A stretch of DNA of 33,707 nucleotides from an uncultured Lewinella sp. (GTDB lineage Bacteria > Bacteroidota > Bacteroidia > Chitinophagales > Saprospiraceae): positions 1 through 33,707 of the forward strand of contig CAJXPD010000098.1 in the NCBI GenBank assembly GCA_913057785.1. The letters run 5' to 3'. This document shows, one piece after another, positions 1 through 9,323 of the stretch. The notes under the pieces were generated by a model that was given only the letters and a program-made list of their open reading frames with translations, was not told the origin of the DNA and ran no database searches. Numbering within the stretch: position 1 is the first letter of the stretch; every line of letters begins with the position of its first letter. The translations under genes and the position numbers were made by a program.

Positions 1-1
1 A

Positions 2-514
2 GGAAGTGGTATTCCTGATCTAGAGTTTGGTTGGACCAACCAACTTACCCTTGGAAAATGGAACATCAACGCCTTCTTCCGTGGTGCCATAGGCCACAGT
101 CTTGTGAATACATGGCGTGCCTTCTATGAGCCAGTAATTGCTTCTCAGTCTTCATACAACTTCGTTAATACTGATCTACGTGTTCCAGAACTTACCTCTG
201 CACAGTTCAGTTCTTTGTATGTAGAGAAAGCCGACTTTTTCAAGTTAGATAACTTAACCATTTCAAGAAGTTTTAGCTTCGGTAGTGAAAGTGGTTTCCG
301 TAGTATGACCGTTTCTCTAACGGGTCAAAACTTGTTTGTTATTACCGGATATACTGGAGCTGACCCAGAGCCAGCACTAGCTGATTACGGAAGTGTAGGA
401 AACGGAGGAACTATTCAGTTCTCTAATCCTAACGTACTTACTCCAGGTATTGATCGACGCTACAACTACTTTGCGTCTAGAACATACACACTTGGGGTAA
501 ATCTTAATTTTTAA
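2..514 (+). CDS. SusC/RagA-family TonB-dependent outer-membrane receptor, C-terminal part
   Basis: The 5' end lies outside the window; the reading frame is open from base 2, and the GTG at 104 is internal rather than a start. The visible ~170 residues are the last strands of a TonB-dependent beta-barrel. They carry motifs usual in SusC-like C-termini (VEKADFFKLDNLTISRSF, then LTGQNLFVITGYTGADPE) and end in the aromatic residue expected of an outer-membrane barrel (NLNF). SusC proteins import oligosaccharides, peptides or other nutrients with energy from TonB. The stop is 19 nt before a SusD gene, so the two are a standard SusCD pair, which fixes the identity well. The substrate cannot be told from this fragment. 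Confidence 0.92.
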   Translation, partial: GSGIPDLEFGWTNQLTLGKWNINAFFRGAIGHSLVNTWRAFYEPVIASQSSYNFVNTDLRVPELTSAQFSSLYVEKADFFKLDNLTISRSFSFGSESGFRSMTVSLTGQNLFVITGYTGADPEPALADYGSVGNGGTIQFSNPNVLTPGIDRRYNYFASRTYTLGVNLNF

Positions 515-533
515 CCGGAAAAAGTGTTAGACT

Positions 534-2141
534 ATGAATAAGTTTTTAAAATATTTCACGTTCTCCTGCCTGACAGTCCTAGGGCTGGCAGCTTGCACCG
601 ATCTGGAAGAAGATCTGATAGGAGATATCACCCGCGATATTACCGTTGACGGTATTGATGTCGGAGGCGGCGGTGACGCAGGGGGTGAGTTAACGGCAGC
701 CTATGCCGAATTAAGAAATGCAGGTACGGCTAACCATGGTAGCTACTACGCTATCCAGGAGCTTACATCTGACGAAATGTTAATCGGAGCCAAAGGTGGT
801 GACTGGTTTGATGGTGGTATTCTAATTCAGTTGCACCAGCATACTTATACCCCGACGCACGATTTCGTAAAGAATGCTTGGAACGGTATCTATAATGCTA
901 TTGGTACCGTTAATGACAAATTGGGTGGAGGAACCTTGAGTCCTGAAGAAACTGCTCAGGCTCGTGCGCTTAGAGCTCACTTCTACTGGCGATTACTAGA
1001 TTTGTTCGGTAATGTAAAAATCGTTACTGAAACAGATACTGATCCTCCTCAAACCGATCGTGCTGCTCTATTCAACTTTGTAGAAAGTGAATTGCTTGCT
1101 GCACTTGGTATCGCAGAGGTTAGTGCCAACATGGACTTGAGTAATAGCCTTCTTGCTGATGGTGGTAGTGCCTATATCTTGAACCGTTATGGTGCCTTGG
1201 GTATCTTGTCCAAGCTATACCTAAATGCAGAAGTATATGTTGGTACACCCATGTATGACAAAGCTGAAATGGCTGCTTCTTATATCATCGATAGCGGTGT
1301 TTACGTGCTTTGTGACGCAGGTTGTACGGTTACTAACCTAGGTAAGCGACCAAAGGTTGATGCTGACCCAGCAGAACTGGAAGGATATGCAGCTGTATTT
1401 GCCCCTAACAATGAAGGCAACCCAGAGCATATCTTCTCTGTAATGTATGATGAAGTTTCTGGTGGCGGGATGAACTTCTCCCAAATGAACCTTCACTATT
1501 CTAGCCAGTTTACTTGGAACTTCGATGCTCAGCCTTGGAACGGTTACGCCACAGTAGAAGAATTCTACAATTCTTACTCTAATGGCGATAAGCGTAGAGT
1601 TAATAACTTCATCGTAGGACCTCAGCTTGACTTTAGTGGTTCTGCTTTGCTAGACTTTGCTGCTGATGATGATAATATCCAATTGAATTATACACCAGCA
1701 ATCAACGAGCTAGCACCTAACTCCATCCGTGAAGCAGGTGCTCGTCCTAGTAAGTTTAGCTTTAAGCAGTTCGGTCGTCCAGATATGGACAATGATTTCC
1801 CTATCGTTCGCTTAGGTGAAATATACCTAACTCGCGCAGAAGCTAAAGCTCGCCAGAGTGGTAACTGGGGTGATGCAATGAGTGACTTGAACATCTTGCG
1901 TGCAAGAGCAGGTGTTTCTGAATACAAAGGCGACGGTGACTTGACAGCAGATGAGTTTCTTGCTGAAAGAGGTCGTGAAATGTTCCAGGAAACATCTCGT
2001 CGTACAGACTTGATCCGCTTCGGTCAATATGGCCAAGCTTGGTGGGAGAAGCCAGCTTCTGAGGCTTTCAGAACTATCTTCCCTATTCCTCAAGAACAAA
2101 TCGACGCCGGTACAGGCTTGACTCAGAACCCTGGGTACTAA
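534..2141 (+). CDS. SusD/RagB-family nutrient-binding outer-membrane lipoprotein
   Basis: 535 aa. The signal peptide ends in a lipobox (LGLAAC, Cys21), followed by an acidic stretch (TDLEEDL) that could act as a surface-export signal for Bacteroidota lipoproteins. A glycine-rich linker (about residues 43-51) leads into the SusD fold. RALRAHFYWRLLDLFG in the N-terminal half, the later IVRLGEIYLTRAEAKAR segment and the C-terminal NPGY are typical of SusD_RagB proteins. SusD forms the lid over the SusC barrel and captures substrate outside the cell. It starts 19 nt after the SusC stop. Length is normal for the family. Function is well supported; the ligand is unknown. Confidence 0.95.
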   Translation: MNKFLKYFTFSCLTVLGLAACTDLEEDLIGDITRDITVDGIDVGGGGDAGGELTAAYAELRNAGTANHGSYYAIQELTSDEMLIGAKGGDWFDGGILIQLHQHTYTPTHDFVKNAWNGIYNAIGTVNDKLGGGTLSPEETAQARALRAHFYWRLLDLFGNVKIVTETDTDPPQTDRAALFNFVESELLAALGIAEVSANMDLSNSLLADGGSAYILNRYGALGILSKLYLNAEVYVGTPMYDKAEMAASYIIDSGVYVLCDAGCTVTNLGKRPKVDADPAELEGYAAVFAPNNEGNPEHIFSVMYDEVSGGGMNFSQMNLHYSSQFTWNFDAQPWNGYATVEEFYNSYSNGDKRRVNNFIVGPQLDFSGSALLDFAADDDNIQLNYTPAINELAPNSIREAGARPSKFSFKQFGRPDMDNDFPIVRLGEIYLTRAEAKARQSGNWGDAMSDLNILRARAGVSEYKGDGDLTADEFLAERGREMFQETSRRTDLIRFGQYGQAWWEKPASEAFRTIFPIPQEQIDAGTGLTQNPGY

Positions 2142-2167
2142 TATTTGTATTCATTTTCTGATATTTT

Positions 2168-2207
2168 AGTATTCCGGATTTTCCCTTGTTGGAAAATCCG
2201 GAATACT
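2168..2207 (+). terminator. Perfect 17-bp hairpin after susD (terminator or mRNA-processing stem)
   Basis: Arms at 2168-2184 and 2191-2207 are perfectly complementary, with a 6-nt loop (cttgtt). The stem lies 26 nt after the SusD stop and 27 nt before the start of the next gene. The downstream side is A/T-rich but lacks a clean U-run, so it may act as a stabilising or attenuating stem that sets the level of the downstream genes relative to susCD rather than as a full intrinsic terminator. Confidence 0.7.
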
Positions 2208-2234
2208 TATATAAAAGACATATCAAAACACAAT

Positions 2235-5200
2235 ATGAGATCGATAGTTATCACCAAGATCTTATTGGGGGCAGTAGTATTGTTGCTGAGTGCATGCGGG
2301 GAAAAGACCACACCTCAATTCACGCTGGTTGATCCGGATCGATCAGGAGTAAGCTTCTCTAATGACCTCTCTATAACTGAAGATTATAATCCTTATACCT
2401 ATCGCAATTTCTATAATGGTGGCGGAGTTGCCCTAGGCGACATCAATAACGATGGGCTGCTCGACATATACTTCTCAGGAAACCTAGTCCCCAACAAACT
2501 ATACCTAAACAAAGGAGAATTCCAATTTGAAGATATTACAGAACAAGCCGGTGTAGCTTGCGAAGAGGTATGGTCTTCCGGCGTCAACCTGGTAGATGTT
2601 AATGGTGACGGATGGCTTGACATCTATGTCTGCAAAGCCGGAAAACCTGGCGGGGAAAACCGCCACAACGAACTCTTCATCAATCAAGGAGACCTCACCT
2701 TTACAGAAGAATCCGAAGCCTACGGATTGGACATTACTGGACTTTCCATTCAGTCCGCTTTTTTTGATTATGATCTCGATGGAGATCTAGATTGTTACCT
2801 TCTGAACAACTCCATCCGTTCGGTTGGTGGCTTCGACATGCAGGCTGGCCTGCGTGATAGATATGACCCCGAAGGAAATAAACTTTTAGAAAATCGTGAC
2901 GGCCAATTCGTAGACGTCACCCAAGAAGCTGGCATCTATTCAAGTAGCATTGGATACGGTCTGGGCATCACGCTCGCCGATTTCAACTGGGATGGCTGGC
3001 CGGACATTTTCCTCTCTAATGATTTTTTCGAAAAAGACTACCTCTACCTCAATAATCAAAATGGCACCTTCACCGAAAGAGTGGACAGTAGTTTTTCCTC
3101 TTTGTCGATGGGTTCGATGGGAGCAGATGCCTCAGATCTTGACAATGATTTACTTCCTGAAATTTTTGTGACGGAAATGCTACCCCGGTCTATTGATCGG
3201 AAGAAAACCAAAACCGTGTATGAGAATTGGGATAAGTATCAACTCGCCGTGTCTAAGGGTTATCACCATCAGTTTGCCCGCAATGTACTGCACAAGAACT
3301 TGAATGGAGATCAATTCGTGGAACTGGGCCGTTTGGCAGGGGTAGAAAGCTCCGAATGGAGCTGGTCGGCCTTGATCCAGGATTATGACAATGATGGACT
3401 CAGAGATATATTCATCAGCAATGGCATTCGGTCTGATTTACTAGATAAAGACTATCTCAACTACATGGCTAATGATGCGCGGGTAAAAGCCATGATCGAC
3501 CAAGATGAGGAGGTCTTAAAGAAATTACTGGATGTGATGCCATCCGAAGCAGTAAGCAATGCCATGTTTAAGAATGAAGGGAACTTGAAATTCTCCTATC
3601 AATCTGAAGCTTGGGGCCTAGAAGCACCGACCTTTAGTAATGGCAGTGCCTACGGAGACCTAGACAATGACGGTGATCTTGATTTGGTTACAAACAATGT
3701 AGACCAAATTGCCTCTCTCTATCGCAACAACTCAGATGCAACTCCAGCCAAAAGCCTAGGGGTAAATCTTACTTACAAGGATGCCAATATACACGCCATC
3801 GGTGCAAAGGTTTTGATCGTAGCCGACTCCCTTCGTAGTATGTTTGAATACTATCCAGCCAAAGGTTTCCAAAGCTGCTCGGCGGTACCGCCCATTTTCG
3901 GCCTAGGAGACCGGAGTGAAGTGGATAGCCTAATTGTAATTTGGCCCAATGGCGAAGCCAGTATACGAACGACGGTTCCGACGGGTCAGACCTATGACAT
4001 TAGCTATGAAGCGGAAGACCGGAGCACATTCCCGCTTCCAGGTGTAAAAGAACAAGCAAACACTTTCCAATTAGCGGAAGTGGCATTTCCTTTTACTCAT
4101 CGTGAAATCGGATTAAACTTCTTTGACCAGGAGCGAATGCTATTATCGATGCCTGGACGCCAGGGGCCTGGAATAGCAGTGGGTGACGTGGACCAAGACG
4201 GTACAGAAGATGTCTTCATTGGGGGTGGTAAAAACCAGGAATCCGTGCTGTTCTTATCTAAGGAGGGTACCTATATTCCACAAAATCTGTTTTCAGATAC
4301 TCGGCGATCAGAAGTTACCGCAGCCGAATTCTTCGACTGTGATCAAGATGGAGACCTCGATCTCTATGTTGCTCACGGTGGCAAAGGCTTTTCAATCTAC
4401 GCGCCAGAGTTGAACGATGCCTTATACATAAATGACGGAACTGGTAATTTCACCCTAGCCCAAGATGGCATTTCCTTTCCCTATCCTATTTCCACCGGAG
4501 ATATTGCTATTGCGGACCTCAATAATGATGGGCTTTCAGATTTGGTCTTGGGAGAGGCCATGAAAACCAGACGATATGGTTTGCCTGGCAGTGCCTTGAT
4601 TTTCTTGAATCAGGGCAAGGGGCAGTTTTCGCTAGTAGATAGCGATCTAACTAAGGAGGTAGGGATGATCAAGGCCGTAGAATGCGCTGACATCAATGGA
4701 GATGGATGGATGGACATCATGTTAGCAGGTCCATATATGCCGGTCACCATGCTCATAAACAAGGAGGGGACATTCACAGCCCCTGAACAGCTGCAAACCC
4801 TGGCAGATAGCGAAGGCCTTTGGAATTGTATTGAACGCATTGATCTAGATGCAGACGGGGATCCTGATTTCGTCTTGGGTAATCTAGGACAGAACAACTT
4901 CTTCACAAAAGGCTTAACGGTACTCGTAAATGACTTTGATGATAATGGTACAATGGAACAGATTGCCTGTCAGGTAACCGAGGAGGGGCACTTCCCTATT
5001 CATGACACCGATGAGCTTTATGCCCAGTTGCCACTGCTAAAGAAAGTGTACCGCTCGTACAATGAATTTGCCGAAGCCCCTTTAGAGGATTTGGTTCCGG
5101 AGGAGCGCTTTAAGGAAGCCCTGTCCTTGTATTTTCGCGAAAGCAATAGCCTAATTTTGTGGAATGAAGGTGGCAAACTCGTCCAGAAAGCCCTTCCGAT

Positions 5201-5489
5201 AGAGGCACAATATTCTACTGTCAATGCAGTGCTATCGGAAGACTTCAATGGAGATGGAATTGCAGATTTGTTACTAGGTGGTAATGACTATAATTATAAG
5301 CCCCAATTTGGCCGTCAAGATGCCACTTTGGGTTGGCTTTGTTTTGGTGAGAAAAGCGCTGAAAGTGTTATTTTTGCGCGCTGCCAAACCTTGGGTATTT
5401 CAGGTCAGATCCGGGGACTGGAGCGCATTAATCAAAACCAAATCATTGTAGGAGTTAATAATGAAAAAGTTAAGCTGTATTCTTACTAG
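2235..5489 (+). CDS. FG-GAP/VCBS-repeat and ASPIC/UnbV lipoprotein (paralogue 1 of 3)
   Basis: 1084 aa from the ATG at 2235. That start gives a signal peptide with lipobox LLSAC (Cys21). An upstream in-frame start at 2145 would add 30 residues that read through the hairpin and is rejected. Residues ~61-485 hold many FG-GAP/VCBS blades with calcium-binding loops (DINNDGLLD, DVNGDGWLD, DYDLDGDLD, DYDNDGLRD, DLDNDGDLD). Residues ~505-590 match the ASPIC/UnbV domain (IGAKVLIV, YYPAKGFQS, FGLGDRSEVDSLIVIWPNG). A second run of FG-GAP repeats fills the C-terminal half. The family (CRTAC1-like) is usually an integrin-type beta-propeller on the surface. Position behind SusCD suggests a binding role; no catalytic residues are recognised. 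Confidence 0.9.
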   Translation: MRSIVITKILLGAVVLLLSACGEKTTPQFTLVDPDRSGVSFSNDLSITEDYNPYTYRNFYNGGGVALGDINNDGLLDIYFSGNLVPNKLYLNKGEFQFEDITEQAGVACEEVWSSGVNLVDVNGDGWLDIYVCKAGKPGGENRHNELFINQGDLTFTEESEAYGLDITGLSIQSAFFDYDLDGDLDCYLLNNSIRSVGGFDMQAGLRDRYDPEGNKLLENRDGQFVDVTQEAGIYSSSIGYGLGITLADFNWDGWPDIFLSNDFFEKDYLYLNNQNGTFTERVDSSFSSLSMGSMGADASDLDNDLLPEIFVTEMLPRSIDRKKTKTVYENWDKYQLAVSKGYHHQFARNVLHKNLNGDQFVELGRLAGVESSEWSWSALIQDYDNDGLRDIFISNGIRSDLLDKDYLNYMANDARVKAMIDQDEEVLKKLLDVMPSEAVSNAMFKNEGNLKFSYQSEAWGLEAPTFSNGSAYGDLDNDGDLDLVTNNVDQIASLYRNNSDATPAKSLGVNLTYKDANIHAIGAKVLIVADSLRSMFEYYPAKGFQSCSAVPPIFGLGDRSEVDSLIVIWPNGEASIRTTVPTGQTYDISYEAEDRSTFPLPGVKEQANTFQLAEVAFPFTHREIGLNFFDQERMLLSMPGRQGPGIAVGDVDQDGTEDVFIGGGKNQESVLFLSKEGTYIPQNLFSDTRRSEVTAAEFFDCDQDGDLDLYVAHGGKGFSIYAPELNDALYINDGTGNFTLAQDGISFPYPISTGDIAIADLNNDGLSDLVLGEAMKTRRYGLPGSALIFLNQGKGQFSLVDSDLTKEVGMIKAVECADINGDGWMDIMLAGPYMPVTMLINKEGTFTAPEQLQTLADSEGLWNCIERIDLDADGDPDFVLGNLGQNNFFTKGLTVLVNDFDDNGTMEQIACQVTEEGHFPIHDTDELYAQLPLLKKVYRSYNEFAEAPLEDLVPEERFKEALSLYFRESNSLILWNEGGKLVQKALPIEAQYSTVNAVLSEDFNGDGIADLLLGGNDYNYKPQFGRQDATLGWLCFGEKSAESVIFARCQTLGISGQIRGLERINQNQIIVGVNNEKVKLYSY

Positions 5490-6054
5490 TCGCTTAGTGT
5501 GGATTTCGTTGGTAACAGTAAGTGTATTGGCATGTAAGTCAGAATATGAAAGCCGTGTAGCAAAGGAATTAGCTAGCGGGCTTATCCAGGATAGCCTAAT
5601 TCTCGGTCTGCACATGGGACTAAGCAAACAAGCGTATTTCGACGCTTGCTTCGAATTGAACAGGCAACAACTAATTAATTCTGGGACGGGTGACGCTTCG
5701 GCTCATTACATCACAGATCGCGACTCTAGCGGCATGAACACGCTTCGCTCGAAAGATGTGTTATTCTTCGGTATTTTCGATGAAGAAGATATCATGAGAG
5801 GAATGGAAATGACTTACTCTTTTGTGGCCTGGGCACCGTGGAATCGCAATATGCAGTCAGACAGCCTCTTATTGCATCTTCGTGACGAATACCTCGCAGA
5901 CTATCCTGGCAATGATTTTCTAGAATTGAAGTTAGAAAGTTCCGAAAACCCTGCCCTGGTCAAGATCGATGGAAATCGTCAGATTCTGATGTATACTAAA
6001 GGGAAAAAAGATGTAGTCGTTAAGATTGAAGATTTACAATATAAGCTGAAGTAG
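5461..6054 (+). CDS. Unrecognised small lipoprotein nested between FG-GAP paralogues
   Basis: 197 aa. The ATG at 5461 lies 29 nt inside the 3' end of the preceding gene, in another frame, and the stop is 2 nt before the next ATG, so translation is probably coupled. The signal peptide ends in a lipobox (SVLAC, Cys25), so it should be a membrane lipoprotein. The mature part is soluble-looking and acidic, with a segment DSLILGLHMGLSKQAYFDAC followed by a helical ELNRQQLINSG and a later FDEEDIMRGMEM. I do not recognise a named domain. Its tight position between two giant FG-GAP lipoproteins suggests a partner or assembly role (inference only). Confidence 0.85.
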   Translation: MKKLSCILTSRLVWISLVTVSVLACKSEYESRVAKELASGLIQDSLILGLHMGLSKQAYFDACFELNRQQLINSGTGDASAHYITDRDSSGMNTLRSKDVLFFGIFDEEDIMRGMEMTYSFVAWAPWNRNMQSDSLLLHLRDEYLADYPGNDFLELKLESSENPALVKIDGNRQILMYTKGKKDVVVKIEDLQYKLK

Positions 6055-6056
6055 CC

Positions 6057-9000
6057 ATGGAAAAAAGAATAGGTTTTTGTTTGATTTTGTGCATGCTGTT
6101 CGCTTGTGGCGGTCCTAACTCGACAGCAGTAGAAGAATTGTTCGAATTGAAGGATAATCAGGCTATTGGTATAGCGTTCAGCAATGACCTGACTTATTCG
6201 AGCGATTTCAACGTATATAAATACCGCAATTTTTATAATGGAGGTGGCGTAGCTATTGGCGACATCAACAACGATGGCCTTGCGGATATCTTTATGACGG
6301 CTAATCAGGGCGCTAACCGGCTTTTCCTTAATAAAGGGGACTGGCAATTCGAAGATATCACCGAAAGCGCTGGAGTCGGCGGAGAACGCGCCTGGTCTAC
6401 CGGCGTTACCATGGCAGATGTGAATGCGGATGGACTCCTGGATATCTACGTCTGCAATTCTGGCGATGTCGCCGGTGACAATAAAGAAAACGAACTCTAC
6501 ATTAACCAAGGTAACCTCCAATTCAAGGAGCAAGCAGCTGATTACCAGCTTAACGACAAGGGATTCTCTACCCACGCTAGTTTTTTTGATTACGACAAAG
6601 ACGGCGATCTAGATGTTTATATCCTCAACAATTCCTTCCAGGCCATCGGAAGCTTCAATTTGCGCAAGAATGAACGGCCTGTAAGAGATGAATTGGGTGG
6701 CGATAAACTCATGCAGAATCAAGGAGGCACTTTTGTAGATGTAAGTGAAGAAGCAGGGATTTACGGTAGTGTCATTGGCTTTGGGCTCGGCGTTACTGTT
6801 GGTGACGTCAACAACGATGGATGGGAAGACATCTTCGTATCCAATGACTTCTTTGAACGAGACTACCTCTATGTCAATCAGCAAAATGGCAGCTTTCAGG
6901 AAGATCTCGTCAATCAAATGCAGTCTATCAGTGGAGCCTCTATGGGTGCCGATATGGCTGACATCAACAATGATGGTCATCAGGATATTTTCGTGACCGA
7001 AATGCTACCATCAGAATATCAAAGACTGAAAACCGTAACCACCTTTGAGGATTGGGACAAATATCAATATAATGTGAATAATGGTTATCACCATCAGTTT
7101 ACGCGTAATGTGCTACACCTCAACCGGGGGGACGATGCCTTTAGTGAGGTGAGTCGATTGGCAGGGGTAGAAGCCTCGGATTGGAGTTGGGGAGCCCTGT
7201 TTTTTGATATGGACAATGATGGATATAAAGATCTTTTCATTGCCAATGGCATCTACCAGGACCTTACTGATCAAGATTATCTACAGTACATAGCCAATGA
7301 GTCTGTCATCCAGTCCATCATTTCCGATCAAGGAGTAGATTACAAGGAACTCATCGATATCATTCCTTCTAACAAAGTAGCCAATCACGCTTACAAGAAT
7401 AATGGAGATTTAAGCTTTGAAGAATATACGGAAAGTGGACTCTTGACGCCGAGTTTTTCCAATGGCTCCGCTTATGGAGATCTAGATAATGATGGAGACC
7501 TAGACCTTGTGGTTAATAATGTAAATATGCCTTGCTTTGTCTACGAGAACCGGCAAAGTGGTGGCAACCATGTAAAGATAAAGTTGATAGGAGAAGGCGA
7601 CAACACCTTTGCCATTGGCAGTAGCGTAAGCGTAAGCTCAGCTCAGCATACTTGGAACCTGGAGAACCAACCAGCGCGAGGATTTCAATCTAGCATGGAC
7701 CCCGTGATGGTCATTGGCGTTGGGGATGCCACGCAAGTAGATATTAAAGTGACTTGGGCGGACGGGAAAATCTCCCAGATGACCAACGTGCCCACCAATC
7801 AGACTTTAACCATAGAGGCCTCCTCGGCCTCCTCTCCGACAGCATCTACTCCTGAGCAAAAAGCCTCTCCTTTCCAGCAAGTATCACCCGGACTCGATTA
7901 TCGACATCAAGAAAATAAATACATTGACTTCAACCGAGAACGTTTAGTGTATCATGGCCACAGTAACGAAGGGCCACGTGCGGCTACTGGTGATGTCAAT
8001 GGAGATGGCTTTGTAGATTGGGTCATTCCTGGTCCAAAGGGAATGTCTTGTATGTTATACCTAGGATCGGAAACTGGCACCAGCGCCGGTCAGGAAATAA
8101 GCACCATCTCTCCCGAAGCGGAACACGTAGCAGCTCACCTATTCGATGCTGATCAGGATGGAGATCTCGATCTTTATGTCGCCAGTGGCGGGGTGGAGAT
8201 TACAGAATACTCAGGCCTTCTACAAGATCAACTGTTTTTCAATGATGGCCAAGGCAATTTTGCGGATCCAAAACAACTTTTTCCAGATGAGCAAAAACTT
8301 AGTACCCTGGCTGTTCATTCAGGAGATATAGATCAGGATGGAGACCTGGATTTGTTCGTTGGGGAAAGAATTAAAATTGGTCAATATGGGGCCAAGTGTT
8401 CTGGCTTTATCTTGGAGAATGACGGCAAGGGAAATTTTGCAGACGTTACTCAAAAATATTATCCAGGCTTAAAGGATATTGGGATGATCACTGACGCGCA
8501 ATGGCGTGACTTAAACGGCGATCAACGACCTGACCTTATCGTAGTGGGCGAATTCATGGAAGTACATATTCTTATGAATGATGGAGGAAAGTTATCACGT
8601 ATCGACTTGGACTTTCCCAACGCTGGCTGGTGGAATGACCTACATCTCGATGACGTGGACGGCGACGGAGATCTTGATGTTATCCTGGGCAACTTGGGTA
8701 CGAACAGCCGTTTTGAAGCCAGCGCTGAGCATCCTTTGCGCTTATACGTAAGTGATTATGATGGTAATGGTTTTCCGGAAAGCGTGCTCACCTTCAACGC
8801 AGAAAATGGCAAGGATTATCCCTATGCGCTACGACATAATCTAACCACCCAGCTTCGATACTTAAAGAAAAAGTATCCTGACTTTCAGTCTTTCAAGGAT
8901 GCGGATATCACTCAGATCTTTGATGAGAACCAATTGGGTCAGGCAGTTGTACTGGAGGCAAACCAACTACATTCGGTACTGCTCAAAAATCAGGGAGACA

Positions 9001-9323
9001 ATGGATTTGAGATGGAGCCACTGCCAAAGACTGTCCAATTTAGCCCGGTTTACGCTATCGCTTCCGTAGATGTAGATAATGACCAGGATTTAGACCTACT
9101 ATTGGGTGGCAACCTCTATAAAGTGCAACCTGAAGTGGGCATGTATGACGCCTCTTATGGTCATTGCTTGATTAATGATGGGAAGGGGGGATTCACGGAC
9201 CAATCCGTAGAACTAGGATTTTCCGTAAAGGGCCAGATTCGAGATATAAAAATTATTGAGGAAACGATCTACATCTTCCGCAACAATGATGAAGTTGTGA
9301 CTTATCAGACCAATTATGAATAG
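6057..9323 (+). CDS. FG-GAP/VCBS-repeat and ASPIC/UnbV lipoprotein (paralogue 2 of 3)
   Basis: 1088 aa, lipobox LFAC (Cys17). Same architecture as its upstream paralogue: an N-terminal FG-GAP set opening with YRNFYNGGGVAIGDINNDG, a central ASPIC/UnbV domain (AIGSSVSVSS, NQPARGFQSSMDPVMVIGVG, VTWADGK) and a C-terminal set of FG-GAP blades (GDVNGDGFVD, DADQDGDLD, DIDQDGDLD, DVDGDGDLD). It is clearly closer to paralogue 1 than to paralogue 3: both share the EDWDKY/ENWDKY plus GYHHQF segment in mid-N-terminal half. The start is 2 nt after the small lipoprotein stop and the 3' end overlaps the next gene by 8 nt. Surface or periplasmic binding protein by family; ligand unknown. Confidence 0.9.
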   Translation: MEKRIGFCLILCMLFACGGPNSTAVEELFELKDNQAIGIAFSNDLTYSSDFNVYKYRNFYNGGGVAIGDINNDGLADIFMTANQGANRLFLNKGDWQFEDITESAGVGGERAWSTGVTMADVNADGLLDIYVCNSGDVAGDNKENELYINQGNLQFKEQAADYQLNDKGFSTHASFFDYDKDGDLDVYILNNSFQAIGSFNLRKNERPVRDELGGDKLMQNQGGTFVDVSEEAGIYGSVIGFGLGVTVGDVNNDGWEDIFVSNDFFERDYLYVNQQNGSFQEDLVNQMQSISGASMGADMADINNDGHQDIFVTEMLPSEYQRLKTVTTFEDWDKYQYNVNNGYHHQFTRNVLHLNRGDDAFSEVSRLAGVEASDWSWGALFFDMDNDGYKDLFIANGIYQDLTDQDYLQYIANESVIQSIISDQGVDYKELIDIIPSNKVANHAYKNNGDLSFEEYTESGLLTPSFSNGSAYGDLDNDGDLDLVVNNVNMPCFVYENRQSGGNHVKIKLIGEGDNTFAIGSSVSVSSAQHTWNLENQPARGFQSSMDPVMVIGVGDATQVDIKVTWADGKISQMTNVPTNQTLTIEASSASSPTASTPEQKASPFQQVSPGLDYRHQENKYIDFNRERLVYHGHSNEGPRAATGDVNGDGFVDWVIPGPKGMSCMLYLGSETGTSAGQEISTISPEAEHVAAHLFDADQDGDLDLYVASGGVEITEYSGLLQDQLFFNDGQGNFADPKQLFPDEQKLSTLAVHSGDIDQDGDLDLFVGERIKIGQYGAKCSGFILENDGKGNFADVTQKYYPGLKDIGMITDAQWRDLNGDQRPDLIVVGEFMEVHILMNDGGKLSRIDLDFPNAGWWNDLHLDDVDGDGDLDVILGNLGTNSRFEASAEHPLRLYVSDYDGNGFPESVLTFNAENGKDYPYALRHNLTTQLRYLKKKYPDFQSFKDADITQIFDENQLGQAVVLEANQLHSVLLKNQGDNGFEMEPLPKTVQFSPVYAIASVDVDNDQDLDLLLGGNLYKVQPEVGMYDASYGHCLINDGKGGFTDQSVELGFSVKGQIRDIKIIEETIYIFRNNDEVVTYQTNYE

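Noticed and set aside
104..106. GTG at 104 as the start of a short gene
   Set aside because: The frame is open upstream to base 2 with SusC-like sequence, so the gene is cut by the window edge.
2145..2234. Longer N-terminus for FG-GAP paralogue 1
   Set aside because: The extra 30 residues are translated from the hairpin and would bury the lipoprotein signal peptide; the ATG at 2235 fits paralogue length.
5979..6575. 198-codon antisense reading frame across the start of FG-GAP paralogue 2
   Set aside because: The GAT/AAT-rich calcium-loop codons leave the opposite strand open; there is no recognisable domain and the + strand frame is clearly the real gene.
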